A DNA stretch of 64,000 nucleotides from Thermodesulfobacteriota bacterium (GCA_031082315.1 JAVHLC010000003.1:62001-126000), one strand, 5' to 3'; counted from the first letter of the stretch, positions 25,624-35,648 are shown. A program made the numbers and translations. The notes: generated by a model not told the origin, from the sequence alone.

Positions 25624-27093
25624 ATGGCACAGAAGATTACCATCTCTCCGATAACCAGACTGGAAGGACATGGAAAGATCGATATCTTCCTTGATGACCA
25701 GGGAAATGTGAGCGATACCTACTTCCAGGTAGTAGAGCTGCGGGGTTTTGAAAAGTTCTGTCAGGGTCGCCCGGTGGAGGAGTTGCCGCGCATCATGCCC
25801 AAGATCTGCGGCGTCTGTCCCGGCGCTCACCATATGGCCTCTTCCAAGGCGGCGGATGCGGTTTATAATGTGAAGATTCCAACGGCGGCGCGTAAGTTGC
25901 GGGAACTCTTCTATAATGCGCATATCGCCCATAGTCATATCCTTCATTTCTTTGCCTTGGCCGCCCCGGATTTTATCCCCGGGGCTGAGGCCGATCCGGC
26001 GAGAAGAAACGTCATCGGCCTGATTGATGTTGTGGGCAAGGATGTCGGAGTCGAGGTGTTGAAGAACCGGGGGTATGCCCAGAAGATACAGGGCATTATT
26101 GCCGGCCATCCGATCCATCCTGTGGCCTCCATCCCCGGCGGGATGTCAAAGCCGTTGACCGGGGACGAGAGAAAAGAGATCGAACAAATGGGGAGATCTC
26201 TGGTTGCCTTTGCGCAGAAGAGCCTCAAAATCTTTGAAGACCTCGTGCTTGCTAATAAGAAATATGCCGACTTGATCCTGAGCGATATCTATCATCATGA
26301 GACGTATTATGCCGGCCTTGTTGATACTAAGGGGCACGTAAACTTTTATGACGGCCGGATACGGGTTGTGGATCCCAGGGGCGAGGAATTTGTCACATTT
26401 GATGCGGCAGATTACCTCCAGCACATCGGAGAACGTGTGGAGCCGTGGTCTTACCTGAAATTTCCCTATCTGAAGGCGGTAGGCTGGAAAGGGCTCGTAG
26501 ATGGACCGGAGAGCGGGGTTTACCGGGTCAATTCCCTGGCCCGTCTGAATGTGGCGGAGGGCATGGCAACGCCCCTTGCACAGGAGGCCTATGAAAAGTT
26601 TTTCGCCTTTTTCGGTCGAAAACCCGTTCACAATACCCTGGCCTTCCACTGGGCACGGTTGATAGAAAACCTCTTTGCTTGTGAAGAGGTCCTCCGGCTG
26701 TCCCAGGACCCGGAGATTACCGATCCAAAGGTGCGGACCTTGCCCACGGAAAAGCCTACAGAAGGTGTAGGGGTGGTAGAAGCGGCGCGGGGTACGCTTT
26801 ATCACCACTACATCACCGATGACCAGGGGATCGTCAAAAAGGTGAACCTGATTGTGGCTACCGTACAAAACAATGCCGCTATGGGTATGTCGGTCAAGAA
26901 GGCGGCCGGGAAGCTAATCAAAAACGGTGAGGTGGATAGCCGGCTGCTGGATATGGTGGAGATGGCTTTTCGGGCCTATGATCCATGCCTAGCCTGTGCC
27001 ACCCATTGTCTGCCGGGGCAGATGCCTTTGGAGGTCAGGCTGATCCAACAGGGGAAACCAATCAAAACCCTGGCCAGAAATATGAGTAAATAG
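25624..27093 (+). CDS. mvhA: [NiFe] hydrogenase group 3c large subunit
   Basis: A 489-residue catalytic subunit. The N-terminal nickel motif is PKICGVCPGAHH near residue 62; the C-terminal one is DPCLACATHC near residue 455. After the histidine about 30 residues remain (LPGQMPLEV to RNMSK), consistent with a C-terminal extension removed on maturation. KITISPITRLEGHGKI is the family opening. The start ATG 25624 has GGGAG upstream. With MvhG and the HdrA-MvhD fusion it should form a cytoplasmic H2-linked electron-bifurcating complex. No maturation genes are nearby. Confidence 0.93.
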   Translation: MAQKITISPITRLEGHGKIDIFLDDQGNVSDTYFQVVELRGFEKFCQGRPVEELPRIMPKICGVCPGAHHMASSKAADAVYNVKIPTAARKLRELFYNAHIAHSHILHFFALAAPDFIPGAEADPARRNVIGLIDVVGKDVGVEVLKNRGYAQKIQGIIAGHPIHPVASIPGGMSKPLTGDERKEIEQMGRSLVAFAQKSLKIFEDLVLANKKYADLILSDIYHHETYYAGLVDTKGHVNFYDGRIRVVDPRGEEFVTFDAADYLQHIGERVEPWSYLKFPYLKAVGWKGLVDGPESGVYRVNSLARLNVAEGMATPLAQEAYEKFFAFFGRKPVHNTLAFHWARLIENLFACEEVLRLSQDPEITDPKVRTLPTEKPTEGVGVVEAARGTLYHHYITDDQGIVKKVNLIVATVQNNAAMGMSVKKAAGKLIKNGEVDSRLLDMVEMAFRAYDPCLACATHCLPGQMPLEVRLIQQGKPIKTLARNMSK

Positions 27094-27132
27094 CAGGGCA
27101 GCGCCAAAGTCGCCAAGGACGCAAAAAGAATA

Positions 27133-27199
27133 AAATTTGGAACTCAGGAACTCATAAAGAAAAATACCGTTCTATTCCTGATTTCTTGATTTCCAGATT
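27133..27199 (+). repeat. 67-bp inverted repeat, left copy
   Basis: Matches the reverse complement of 27954-28020 at 66 of 67 positions (one C/T difference). It contains GGAACTCAGGAACTCAT and CCTGATTTCTTGATTTCC. It brackets the PocR-domain gene. Confidence 0.9.
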
Positions 27200-27248
27200 T
27201 TCATTTTCCATTCGCGGTCTTTGCGCCCTTGCGTGAGGAATTGACTTT

Positions 27249-27746
27249 TTACAAAGCTGTCAAGATTTCTTGCAGTCGCCCCTCGACATATTCCATGGCT
27301 GCCTGTAAGTCCGATCGCGAAAGTTTCTTGATGCCGGCAGTCCAGGTGTTCACTTCTTCCTCGCTGAGATTAAGTAATTTCGCGACATAAAACGCATCTA
27401 CCAGGCCATTATCTGCGAGAAAACCACACCCTCCAGCCGTACCCAAAAATTCATCTTTATAAAAAATTGGCGCCACAAATTTGGTAAACCCGGCATCACA
27501 TTCCCCAACCGCAGGCTTTTTGGTCTCCTGGGCCAGCCCCGCCAAATGCCTGTGGGCAGTCGCACAGACCGCCCGGCTTTGTTCGCCTGCTTTAATGCTT
27601 GGACAGATTTTGTTTGCCGGGGCAGGACTGGCAGCAACAAGCAGACCCTGTTTGTCGTTTACACTGCCGTTCATCCCGAATCTTTTATTAATCTCCTCAG
27701 CCAATTCTTTCCAGCCTTGCACTGATAAAATATCCGTTAACTCCAT
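27249..27746 (-). CDS. PocR ligand-binding domain protein
   Basis: A 165-residue stand-alone PocR sensory domain (the ligand domain of the PocR propanediol regulator and many anaerobe regulators). Features are the opening DILSVQGWKELAEEINKRFG, conserved cysteines in KICPSIKAGEQSRAVCATAH, and FVAPIFYKDEFLGTAGGCG. There is no DNA-binding or output domain, so it may serve as a sensor in trans or an adaptor; the ligand is unknown. It is divergent from the hydrogenase genes and sits between two 67-bp inverted repeats. Confidence 0.82.
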   Translation of the reverse strand: MELTDILSVQGWKELAEEINKRFGMNGSVNDKQGLLVAASPAPANKICPSIKAGEQSRAVCATAHRHLAGLAQETKKPAVGECDAGFTKFVAPIFYKDEFLGTAGGCGFLADNGLVDAFYVAKLLNLSEEEVNTWTAGIKKLSRSDLQAAMEYVEGRLQEILTAL

Positions 27747-27953
27747 TTACGCACCTCGCATAACTTATTAATAACTGATAGGCAACGTTTTAGAATAAAA
27801 ACCTGCGATAGCAACGTCTGCTTTATCCGTACCCATGTTAATTATGAATAACTCGTAACAATTTAGATTTTTGAAAGCCTGTCGTAAATGCGACGCCCCT
27901 TCGAGGCGGGTCTTAGAGTTGTAAAACCTAAAATGTTACCACTTATATGAATG

Positions 27954-28020
27954 AATCTGGAAATCAAGAAATCAGGAATAGAACAGTATTTTTCTTTATG
28001 AGTTCCTGAGTTCCAAATTT
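27954..28020 (-). repeat. 67-bp inverted repeat, right copy
   Basis: Reverse complement of 27133-27199 with one mismatch. Together with that copy it encloses 754 bp. The rest of the gap 27747-28078 holds the presumed upstream region of the PocR gene, and I see no other gene. Confidence 0.9.
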
Positions 28021-28078
28021 AAGAATCTGCATCCATTCAGTTTTCCTGCAGCTTAGGTTTATTACCGGGGGATAGGGT

Positions 28079-28510
28079 TTATTCACCGATAATTTTTACG
28101 AGAACTCTTTTTTTTCGCCTGCCGTCGAATTCTCCGTAAAATATCCTTTCCCAGGTACCTAAGTCCAACCGGCCTTCGGTTATGGCTACTACAACCTCAC
28201 GCCCCATAATCTGGCGTTTGAGGTGGGCGTCAGCATTGTCTTCACCTGTACGATTATGCTTATATTGGCTGACAGGCTCGTGCGGGGCCAGATGTTCCAG
28301 CCATCTTTCATAATCCTGATGCAGGCCGCTTTCATCATCGTTAATAAATACTGAGGCCGTGATATGCATGGCATTTACCAGGCATAGACCCTCTTTAATG
28401 CCGCTTTCTCTGACGCAGGCATTAACCTCCTGCGTGATGTTAATAAAGGCCCGGCGTGTTGGCACTTCAAACCAGAGTTCTTTGCGATAGCTTTTCGTGG
28501 TTGCCTCCAT
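28079..28510 (-). CDS. yjbQ: YjbQ family protein (UPF0047)
   Basis: A 143-residue single-domain protein of the YjbQ family; the E. coli member has weak thiamine-phosphate synthase activity but the true role is unclear. [21 protein letters not shown] and the C-terminal half with [10 protein letters not shown] and [20 protein letters not shown] are diagnostic, including histidines that bind a metal. The start is ATG 28510 ([10 protein letters not shown]). It stands alone on the minus strand. Confidence 0.88.
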   Translation of the reverse strand: MEATTKSYRKELWFEVPTRRAFINITQEVNACVRESGIKEGLCLVNAMHITASVFINDDESGLHQDYERWLEHLAPHEPVSQYKHNRTGEDNADAHLKRQIMGREVVVAITEGRLDLGTWERIFYGEFDGRRKKRVLVKIIGE

Positions 28511-29160
28511 TTATAGAGCCGCACGCTTATAGGCTATTTACACAGGTTAACTGAGGCTAAGGCTATAACAAGATTAAAAAGGAGTCAATTACTTTGATCG
28601 GAAAATCCAGCCCGTATGTTGTAGAAGCCCTTCAGTCCCAGGTGGAATTCTGCAGTTCGTTTGCATTGGTTACAAGATTAGGATTAATTTTAAACCCTGT
28701 TGACCCTGATAAATCAGGGTGATAGATAGGTTTGAGCTAACCAGGCATGTAACCGCACCAGTCGCGGCTGGCCTCCAGGTCGGCCGAGGACGGAAGCCGC
28801 TCCTACGGGTAGGGGATCGTTCTTTCTGTAAGAGTCCGCCGCTGGCGGACTGCGACACAGAGCGGGTTATTAGGCGGCGGATTTGGGTTTTTATTTTGGC
28901 TTGACAAGCAAGAAAAAAATCTTGACTTTTATTTTTTTATTCATTACTGTTACAACAAACGTTATTCCTTCCTGGAAACGGGCAAAAAATCCAAAGACAT
29001 ACTACCATTTGAATTTCTAAAATATTCATCAGAAAACACCCGTGTTGTTTTAAGATATCCATTTGGCCGGTCGATATAATATCGAGGCTTAGCTTTTTTG
29101 TATTTTTGCCCTGAATGTGCGCAGTTAGATTCAGGATAGGTAAAGATTAAGGAGTGGTTT
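28511..29160. other. 650-bp gap before rho with a REP-like repeat and a promoter
   Basis: Contains a REP-like tract at 28758-28806, a GTCCGCCGCTGGCGGAC palindrome near 28840, and a candidate promoter region around 28900-28950 with TTGACA and TTGACT hexamers and very AT-rich DNA. Further on, about 29040-29100, are unassigned sequences upstream of rho. Short open frames here look spurious. Confidence 0.5.
28758..28806 (-). repeat. REP-like repeat, copy 1
   Basis: Contains GGTCGGCCGAGGACGGAAGC and CGCTCCTAC. The reverse complement is similar to 37930-37983 (GTAGGAGC...CCGTCCTCGGC...CCTGGGGT...GCGAC). It resembles the GTAGGAGC-type REPs of other bacteria. Confidence 0.6.
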
Positions 29161-30414
29161 ATGAATTTGATTGACCTTAAAGAGAAAAAAGTCGGTGAAC
29201 TTGCCCACATGGCCAAGCAATTCAATATCGAGGGCGTGGCCAATATGCGCAGGCAGGAGCTCATATTTGCCATCTTGCAGGCCCAATCCGACAAGAACGG
29301 CGTTATTTATGGCGGCGGCGTATTAGAGATACTGCCTGATGGGTTTGGATTTTTGAGGGCGCCCGACTATAATTATCTGCCCGGGCCGGACGATATATAT
29401 GTCTCGCCTTCCCAGATACGCCGGTTTAGTCTGCGTACGGGAGATACGGTTACCGGCCAGATTCGTCCTCCCAAAGAAGGCGAACGCTACTTCGCGCTGC
29501 TTAAGGTCGAGGCTATCAATTATGAGAATTCCGATCTCGGCAGGGAAAAGATACTCTTTGATAATTTAACGCCGCTCTACCCGATGGAGAGGATCAGACT
29601 GGAGTCAGAGACCGAACCAACCAACTATTCTGCGAGAATTATGGATCTTCTGACGCCTATCGGCAAAGGCCAGCGGGGACTTATTGTGGCCTCGCCGCGT
29701 ACCGGCAAGACTATGCTTCTGCAAAATATAGCCAATAGCATCACCATGAATCACCCGGAGATAATTCTGATTGTGCTGTTGATTGATGAACGGCCTGAAG
29801 AAGTCACCGACATGCAACGTTCGGTCAAGGGCGAGGTTATCAGTTCAACTTTTGACGAGCCGGCTCAAAGGCATATTCAGGTGGCAGAGATGGTTATCGA
29901 GAAGGCCAAACGGCTTGTGGAACACAAGCGGGATGTGGTAATACTGTTAGACAGCATTACCCGTCTGGCGCGGGCTTATAACACGGTGGTCCCTCCCAGC
30001 GGCAAGGTGCTCTCCGGGGGTGTAGATTCTAATGCCCTGCACCGGCCTAAACGCTTTTTTGGGGCGGCCCGCAACATTGAAGAAGGAGGCAGCCTGACTA
30101 TTATGGCCACTGCGCTTATTGAAACCGGCAGCCGCATGGATGAGGTTATCTTTGAAGAGTTCAAGGGAACCGGCAACATGGAGATACATCTGGATAGAAA
30201 ACTGAGCGATAAGCGGACATTCCCGGCGATAGACATAAATCGTTCCGGCACCAGAAAAGAAGAGCTTTTAGTGCCGCCGGCCGATCTTAACCGTGTCTGG
30301 ATCTTGCGCAAGCTTCTTTCTCCGCTTAATCCTGTAGATACCATGGAATTCCTTTTGGAAAAGATGGAGGGCACAAAGAATAACGCCGAGTTTCTGAATT
30401 CGATGAATCGATAA
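29161..30414 (+). CDS. rho: Transcription termination factor Rho
   Basis: A 417-residue hexameric RNA helicase ending transcription of untranslated RNA. The N-terminal Rho_N helices ([18 protein letters not shown]) are followed by the cold-shock RNA-binding fold ([20 protein letters not shown]), then the ATPase core with P-loop [15 protein letters not shown] and [15 protein letters not shown]. The Q- and R-loop region [20 protein letters not shown] is intact. The length is typical without insertions. It begins ATG 29161 with AAGGAG upstream. Confidence 0.96.
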   Translation: MNLIDLKEKKVGELAHMAKQFNIEGVANMRRQELIFAILQAQSDKNGVIYGGGVLEILPDGFGFLRAPDYNYLPGPDDIYVSPSQIRRFSLRTGDTVTGQIRPPKEGERYFALLKVEAINYENSDLGREKILFDNLTPLYPMERIRLESETEPTNYSARIMDLLTPIGKGQRGLIVASPRTGKTMLLQNIANSITMNHPEIILIVLLIDERPEEVTDMQRSVKGEVISSTFDEPAQRHIQVAEMVIEKAKRLVEHKRDVVILLDSITRLARAYNTVVPPSGKVLSGGVDSNALHRPKRFFGAARNIEEGGSLTIMATALIETGSRMDEVIFEEFKGTGNMEIHLDRKLSDKRTFPAIDINRSGTRKEELLVPPADLNRVWILRKLLSPLNPVDTMEFLLEKMEGTKNNAEFLNSMNR

Positions 30415-30435
30415 ATATCTGGGTTTTAATAATCT

Positions 30436-30601
30436 AACTTGTTTCCATCCGAAAACCCCGGTTTTCTGGATGGAGCGGTCAGCAGTCAGCTATCAGCGTT
30501 CAGCTTAAGATGTTGTTTGTCTTATTTTTTTGCTGACGGCTGAAAGCTGATCGCTGAGAGCTTTCGTTCGGAAACGGCAGTTTCCGGATGAAAACTAACT
30601 T
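30436..30601 (+). repeat. MITE-like element with CAGC words, copy 1
   Basis: About 166 bp with imperfect terminal inverted repeats (GTTTCCATCCG left; CCGGATGAAAACTAACTT right) and a hairpin at each end. An arm of CAGC words (GTCAGCTATCAGCGTTCAGC) leads to a core of TTAAGATGTTGTTTGTCTTA and then a reverse-complement arm. A close inverted copy is at 43924-44086. Confidence 0.82.
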
Positions 30602-30643
30602 GCAAAAAAATTATACGATTATTATATAAGAGGATATAAATTC

Positions 30644-30691
30644 AACTACAGAGAACGCTGGTTTTTCGACTCTCTGTGATCTCTGTGGTTA
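30644..30691. repeat. CACAGAGG-type repeat, short hairpin
   Basis: CTACAGAGAACGC and CTCTCTGTGATCTCTGTGG form a degenerate inverted pair immediately before the rpmE ribosome site. Confidence 0.55.
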
Positions 30692-30707
30692 AGAAAGGGA
30701 GATAAAG

Positions 30708-30914
30708 ATGAAAGAGAATATCCACCCCAAGTATCATAAAACTACGGTACGCTGTGCCTGCGGCAATGAAATGGAAACAGGCTCCACTAAAAAGGATATA
30801 CGTGTGGAAATCTGTTCCAAATGCCATCCCTTTTTCACCGGCAAGCAAAGGCTGGTTGACACAACAGGCCGCGTGGAGCGTTTCTTAAAGAAATACGAAA
30901 AGGTACAAAAATAG
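30708..30914 (+). CDS. rpmE: 50S ribosomal protein L31
   Basis: A 68-residue bL31 of the zinc-binding (C+) type: [20 protein letters not shown] supplies two cysteines and [14 protein letters not shown] the other pair, followed by [13 protein letters not shown]. The start is ATG 30708 with GGGAG about 7 bases upstream. It follows rho, a common order, and the DUF1385 gene begins two bases after its stop. Confidence 0.96.
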   Translation: MKENIHPKYHKTTVRCACGNEMETGSTKKDIRVEICSKCHPFFTGKQRLVDTTGRVERFLKKYEKVQK

Positions 30915-30916
30915 CG

Positions 30917-31888
30917 TTGCATATTCTCAACCAGAAAGGTGTCAGAGTCGGTGGGCAGGCAGTCATTGAGGGGGTCATGATGCGCGCCCCCAGGGCTATC
31001 GCCATAGCCGTGCGCAAGGCCAATGGCGAAGTGGTGATTAAGGGAGATGTCTGGCGGTCTCTGGCGGAACGATTTTCATTTCTCAACTGGCCAATTTTAC
31101 GGGGTGTACTGGTGCTGGGCGAGGCCCTGGTCAACGGGATACAGGCCTTAAGTTTTTCGGCGAATCAGGCCATGGAGGAAGAGGAGAGCGGGCGTGCTAC
31201 CGGGACCGGCTCATGGGCTATTTTCTTCACTATGGTAGTGGCTATGGCCCTGGGTATATTTCTGTTTGTGGTGCTGCCCCATGTAATAAGTCTCTGGATT
31301 GCCGAGATTGCCCCGGAGGCCCTGGGCATAGATTCCGTTTACTTTCACCTGATTGACGGACTTTTAAAAATTGCCTTTTTCCTCCTGTATATTTTGGGAA
31401 TTTCGCAACTAAAAGATATACAGAGGATATTCCAATATCACGGCGCCGAACACAAGTCAATTTATGCCTATGAAGCAGGTGAAGCCCTGACGGTGGAAAA
31501 TGCCCGGAAATACTCGACGCTCCATCCCCGGTGTGGGACGGCGTTTATCCTGATGGTTTTAATTATCAGCATAGTTATATTTTCCATAGTCTTTGCCTTC
31601 ATACCGAAACCCGCTGCGTGGCCATTTTGGGTATCCAATGCGGCTTATATCTTTTTAAAGATAGGCCTTATGTTACCGATAGCCGGCTTATCTTATGAAC
31701 TTACGAGGTGGACGAGCGCCCGACCGGATCATGCCTGGGTGCGTCCGTTCGTTGCGCCCGGTCTCTACCTACAGAGGCTTACCACCCGTGAGCCATCCGA
31801 TGATCAGATAGAAGTGGCCTTACGCGCCCTGAGCCGTGCCTTATCTTTAAATAGCCAATACAAAATCCCTTCTCAGGCCCCTTCCTAG
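30917..31888 (+). CDS. DUF1385 (YqhQ-like) membrane protein
   Basis: A 323-residue protein with the DUF1385 signature VGGQAVIEGVMMRAP at the N-terminus and YHGAEHKSIYAYEAGE with ARKYSTLHPRCGTAFIL further on, which has metal-ligand-like histidines and glutamates. Four to five membrane helices are visible (FFTMVVAMALGIFLFVVLPH, IAFFLLYILGI, LMVLIISIVIFSIVFAF, IFLKIGLMLPIAGL). Function is unknown; a transport or metal-dependent role has been suggested for relatives. The start is TTG 30917, directly after rpmE; the rpmE-DUF1385-prfA-prmC order is conserved in many bacteria. Confidence 0.88.
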   Translation: MHILNQKGVRVGGQAVIEGVMMRAPRAIAIAVRKANGEVVIKGDVWRSLAERFSFLNWPILRGVLVLGEALVNGIQALSFSANQAMEEEESGRATGTGSWAIFFTMVVAMALGIFLFVVLPHVISLWIAEIAPEALGIDSVYFHLIDGLLKIAFFLLYILGISQLKDIQRIFQYHGAEHKSIYAYEAGEALTVENARKYSTLHPRCGTAFILMVLIISIVIFSIVFAFIPKPAAWPFWVSNAAYIFLKIGLMLPIAGLSYELTRWTSARPDHAWVRPFVAPGLYLQRLTTREPSDDQIEVALRALSRALSLNSQYKIPSQAPS

Positions 31889-31892
31889 CTAC

Positions 31893-31935
31893 AAAAAATT
31901 CGAAATTCGAGATTCGAAACAAATTCAAATGACCA
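31893..31935. repeat. CGAAATTCGAA-type word repeat
   Basis: AAAAATTCGAAATTCGAGAT and following TTCGAAAC words between DUF1385 and prfA. The same vocabulary lies at 47583-47670, 52378-52415 and 52808-52840. Confidence 0.6.
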
Positions 31936-31972
31936 AGATCCAGAATTCCGGACCATATGTGTTGATAATTTT

Positions 31973-33031
31973 ATGTTCGAAAGATTAGAAGAAGTAGAAG
32001 AAAAATACCTCGATTTAGAAAAAATGCTTGGCGATCCGCAGGTGGCAAGCAACCCGGCGCAATATCAGAGGTATGCCAAAGAACATTCGGCCATGGGAAA
32101 ATTGGTTGAAACCTACCGCCGGTACAGGGAAGTTAAAGAGCAGATCGCCAATAACACGGAATTAATGCACGATGAAGACGAAGAAATACGGGAGATGGCT
32201 AAAGAAGAGGTCCAGAAGTTAAGGAAGGAACAGGAAAATCTGGAAGATGAGTTAAAGGTACTTCTGCTTCCTAAAGACCCTAATGATGAAAAAAATACCA
32301 TTCTGGAGATCCGGGCCGGTACCGGCGGCGAAGAGGCGGCCCTGTTTGTAGCCGACCTGTTTCGCATGTACAGCCGGTTTGCCGAGCGCCGTGCCTGGAA
32401 GGTTGAGACCATGAGTTCCAATCCGACCGGCATCGGCGGCTTCAAAGAGATTATCGCCCTTATATCCGGTGAGAATGTTTATAGCCAGCTTAAATATGAA
32501 AGCGGCGTCCACCGGGTGCAGAGGGTGCCTGTGACCGAGGCCCAGGGGAGGATTCATACCTCGGCGGTGACCGTCGCCATCCTTCCGGAGGCGGAAGAAG
32601 TTGACGTATATATTGACCCGGCCGATATTCGCGTGGATGTCTATCGTTCTTCCGGTCCGGGGGGGCAGAGCGTCAACACTACTGATTCCGCGGTGCGCGT
32701 CACGCATATCCCGACCGGCATGGTAGTGACCTGCCAGGACGAAAAGTCACAGCATAAAAACAAGGCCAAGGCCCTGAAGATACTAAGGGCCCGGCTACTT
32801 GACAAGACGCAGAATGAGCAGCACGAAAAGATAGCCCGGGAGCGCAAGAGCCAGATTGGCACCGGTGACCGGAGCGAACGTATCCGTACCTATAATTTCC
32901 CCCAGGGGAGAATGACCGACCACCGCATTGGTCTCACTCTCTATCGGCTGGATGCGGTTCTGGGGGGTGAATTGGAAGATGTCATCTCTCCGCTTATTAC
33001 TTACTACCAGGCCGAGGCCCTGAAACATTAA
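31973..33031 (+). CDS. prfA: Peptide chain release factor 1
   Basis: A 352-residue factor releasing proteins at UAA and [22 protein letters not shown] carries the GGQ peptidyl-transferase motif whose glutamine is methylated by PrmC, encoded next. [19 protein letters not shown] has the PxT codon-recognition region (PVT). Coiled N-terminal helices and the C-terminal [15 protein letters not shown] are standard. The length is typical. The start is ATG 31973, weakly supported by upstream sequence. Confidence 0.95.
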   Translation: MFERLEEVEEKYLDLEKMLGDPQVASNPAQYQRYAKEHSAMGKLVETYRRYREVKEQIANNTELMHDEDEEIREMAKEEVQKLRKEQENLEDELKVLLLPKDPNDEKNTILEIRAGTGGEEAALFVADLFRMYSRFAERRAWKVETMSSNPTGIGGFKEIIALISGENVYSQLKYESGVHRVQRVPVTEAQGRIHTSAVTVAILPEAEEVDVYIDPADIRVDVYRSSGPGGQSVNTTDSAVRVTHIPTGMVVTCQDEKSQHKNKAKALKILRARLLDKTQNEQHEKIARERKSQIGTGDRSERIRTYNFPQGRMTDHRIGLTLYRLDAVLGGELEDVISPLITYYQAEALKH

Positions 33032-33051
33032 AAAGTGATGAGTGATGCCCA

Positions 33052-34002
33052 ATGACTGGTGAACAGCTTCAAGACATTCCTACATCAATGTCGGGGGCAG
33101 AGATAAGCGGATTCTGTAATCTCCCTCAGAATACCGTAAGGGGCGTCCTGAAGCGCGCCCAAGAGACCCTGATTGCTGCCGGCGTCCCGGAGCCTGAGGC
33201 CGATGCCCAGGTACTCGTGGCCCATGTCCTCGGGGTAGATCGCCTGAACCTCTTCTTGAATATGGATCGGGTCTTGTCTTCTGCGGAAGAAAAGACGCTG
33301 GCCGGTCTTATCCTGGAGAGGACAAAAAGAATGCCTCTCCAACATATCCTGGGCGAGCAGGAATTCTGGTCACTTTCCTTTAAAGTAACCCCTGAGGTCT
33401 TGATCCCCAGGCCGGAGACAGAAATCCTGGTTGAGGCGGTTCTGAATACCGTCAAAAAACAGGGCATCCCTCCGGATGATGGCCTTACCATACTTGACCT
33501 TTGTACGGGAAGCGGTATCCTGGCCGTTGTATTGGCCAGAGAGCTTCCTGGCGTTGACATATATGCCGTGGATATTTCAAAAGAGGCCCTTTCTGTAGCC
33601 ATGGAAAATGCCCGGCGGCATAACGTCCTGGATTCCATAACCTTTTTACAGGGCGACCTTTTTGCCCCTCTAGCCGACCAAGGGGTATCTTTTGACCTTA
33701 TTGTTTCAAATCCCCCTTATATATCGGGAGAGATGTTCCCGGGACTGTTGCCGGAGGTGCGGGATTATGAACCGCGGCTGGCCTTGGATGGCGGTCCGGA
33801 TGGTCTGGACGTGATCCGAAAGATAATTGGCCAGAGCGTTGCGCACCTCAAGATTGGAGGCTGGCTTTTCCTGGAGATAGGCGATGGACAAGGTAGGGAG
33901 GTCTTAAAGGAATTTGAAAGACGCAAGGCCTTTGAGAATGTCTCCATAATACGTGACTATTGTGGTATTGATCGGGTGATTCGGGCACAGAGGATCAACT
34001 AA
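33052..34002 (+). CDS. prmC: Release factor glutamine methyltransferase
   Basis: A 316-residue SAM methyltransferase modifying the GGQ glutamine of release factors. The N-terminal helical domain (GVLKRAQETLIAAGVPEPEA) is followed by ILDLCTGSGILAVVLAREL (motif I) and the catalytic IVSNPPYIS. The protein is about 25 residues longer at the N-terminus than most, so the start may be later than ATG 33052. The bases just before the start (GTGATGAGTGATG) are word-repeat-like. It is adjacent to its substrate gene prfA. Confidence 0.93.
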   Translation: MTGEQLQDIPTSMSGAEISGFCNLPQNTVRGVLKRAQETLIAAGVPEPEADAQVLVAHVLGVDRLNLFLNMDRVLSSAEEKTLAGLILERTKRMPLQHILGEQEFWSLSFKVTPEVLIPRPETEILVEAVLNTVKKQGIPPDDGLTILDLCTGSGILAVVLARELPGVDIYAVDISKEALSVAMENARRHNVLDSITFLQGDLFAPLADQGVSFDLIVSNPPYISGEMFPGLLPEVRDYEPRLALDGGPDGLDVIRKIIGQSVAHLKIGGWLFLEIGDGQGREVLKEFERRKAFENVSIIRDYCGIDRVIRAQRIN

Positions 34003-34011
34003 TTTCTATTT

Positions 34012-34096
34012 TGGACGCGGATGAACGCAGATTTTACTTTTTAAAATTAGAATTTCGAATTTTTTGCGCTGCGTATATCAGCGAAAATCTGCGTCC
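34012..34096. repeat. Inverted-arm element, GCGGATGAACGCAG type
   Basis: The left arm GGACGCGGATGAACGCAGAT and right arm (34066-34096) ending GCGAAAATCTGCGTCC are reverse complements around about 30 bases of AT-rich core. It lies between prmC and murA and could form a long hairpin. Confidence 0.65.
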
Positions 34097-34110
34097 TAAC
34101 TTAATTTAAT

Positions 34111-35370
34111 ATGGATAAAATTGTAATCGAAGGCGGCTATCCCCTTGAGGGCGAAGTGGTAATCAGCGGTGCAAAAAATGCCGCTTTGCCGCTTATCGCC
34201 TCTGCTCTACTCGCCGGTGGCGGGCATGTATTTGATAATGTGCCGGACCTGGTGGATATAAGGACCCTTTTAAGATTATTTGATTACATGGGAATTCGGT
34301 CTTCCCGGGAAGGTAAGCGATTAGAGATCGATACCCGGGATGTGGATAAGTGCGAAGCCCCTTATGATCTGGTAAGGACGATGCGGGCCTCAGTCCTGGT
34401 TTTGGGTCCTCTTTTGGCCCGGTTTGGGCAGGCGCGGGTTTCTCTTCCCGGAGGATGTGCTATAGGGGCCCGTCCGATTAATCTGCACCTTAAGGCCTTT
34501 GAAAAGATGGGAGTCAAGATCGACCTGGAGCAGGGATATGTTATAGCCAAGGTGGACGGATTAAAAGGGGCGCCCGTCTATTTTGACGTGGTCAGTGTAA
34601 CCGGCACAGAGAACGTGATGATGGCGGCGACTCTGGCCCGGGGAACAACGGTGATAAAGAATGCGGCCAGTGAGCCTGAGGTTGTAGCGCTGGCTGACTA
34701 TCTGGTCAAGATGGGGGCGCGGATAAAAGGGGCGGGCACAGATACCATAGTAATTGAGGGCGTTTCTGAGCTTAGGCCCGGCCGTTGCCATATCATCCCT
34801 GACCGCATTGAGGCCGGGACTTATATGATTGCTGCGGGGTTGACCGGTGGAGACCTGTTTTTGCGAAATTGTCAGGCCGGTTATCTTCAGGCGGCTATAG
34901 CCAAACTGCGCGAGGCCGGTCTCGTTATTGATGTAGATTCCGACGGCATGCGGGTGCGACGAAACGGGCCGATCCGCAGCGTAGATGTCAAGACGCAGCC
35001 TTATCCGGGGTTTCCCACCGATTTACAGGCCCAGATGGTAGTGTTAATGACCATGGGAAACGGCCTGTCGGTGATAACCGAGACTATTTTTGAAAACCGG
35101 TTCATGCATGTAAGCGAACTGCAACGTATGGGCGCCGATATTATCATCGAAGGGCGGAGCGCTATTATTAAAGGGGGCGGCAGTCTGCTGGCTGCTCCGG
35201 TTATGGCTACCGATCTCAGGGCCAGCGCCTCGCTTATTCTGGCCGGACTCGCAGCCGAAGGCAAGACAGAGGTATCCCGCGTCTATCATCTCGACCGGGG
35301 CTACGAGCGGCTTGAGGAAAAACTCTCTTCAGTCGGCGCCCGGATATGGCGGGTTAAAAATAGCGGATAG
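34111..35370 (+). CDS. murA: UDP-N-acetylglucosamine 1-carboxyvinyltransferase
   Basis: A 419-residue enzyme making the first committed peptidoglycan precursor from UDP-GlcNAc and phosphoenolpyruvate. [20 protein letters not shown] is the opening substrate loop. [20 protein letters not shown] holds the active-site cysteine, the target of fosfomycin in other species. [14 protein letters not shown] and [13 protein letters not shown] are conserved. The start ATG 34111 has no clear ribosome site. The C-terminus RVKNSG runs into a repeat vocabulary (AGCGGATAGCG) at the stop codon. Confidence 0.95.
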   Translation: MDKIVIEGGYPLEGEVVISGAKNAALPLIASALLAGGGHVFDNVPDLVDIRTLLRLFDYMGIRSSREGKRLEIDTRDVDKCEAPYDLVRTMRASVLVLGPLLARFGQARVSLPGGCAIGARPINLHLKAFEKMGVKIDLEQGYVIAKVDGLKGAPVYFDVVSVTGTENVMMAATLARGTTVIKNAASEPEVVALADYLVKMGARIKGAGTDTIVIEGVSELRPGRCHIIPDRIEAGTYMIAAGLTGGDLFLRNCQAGYLQAAIAKLREAGLVIDVDSDGMRVRRNGPIRSVDVKTQPYPGFPTDLQAQMVVLMTMGNGLSVITETIFENRFMHVSELQRMGADIIIEGRSAIIKGGGSLLAAPVMATDLRASASLILAGLAAEGKTEVSRVYHLDRGYERLEEKLSSVGARIWRVKNSG

Positions 35371-35385
35371 CGTGTAGCAAATGTA

Positions 35386-35634
35386 ACTGTTCACCGTTGT
35401 CTGTTCGCCGTTCACCGAAAAAGACGTTCTCGTACTTTTCACGGACATCGGTGGCCGAATAACGGAAAATACTTTCGCCGTTCACCATGCGGAGTTTTCC
35501 ACATTTTTTAAGGGGCGACGGTTGCCGGAAAATACGATCACCATTGACTGCCTGCCTGTCGGCAGACAGGCTCACCGAAAAAAAACTTCTCAGGTTCTTA
35601 CGGACAACGGTGAACTGATAACGGTGAACGGATA
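35386..35634. repeat. GTTCACCGTT-type inverted-arm element
   Basis: Words such as GTTCACCGTTGTCTGTTCGC at the left (35386 onward) and CGGACAACGGTGAACTGATA with ACGGTGAACGGATAC at the right (to 35634) are degenerate reverse complements. Inner copies (TTCGCCGTTCACCATGCGG) lie around 35475. It occupies most of the 411-bp gap before sucC. Confidence 0.65.
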
Positions 35635-35648
35635 CTAGCGTATAGGGG

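Noticed and set aside
28719-28904. Short frame upstream of rho
   Set aside because: It lies in a REP-like repeat and palindrome; no coding signal.
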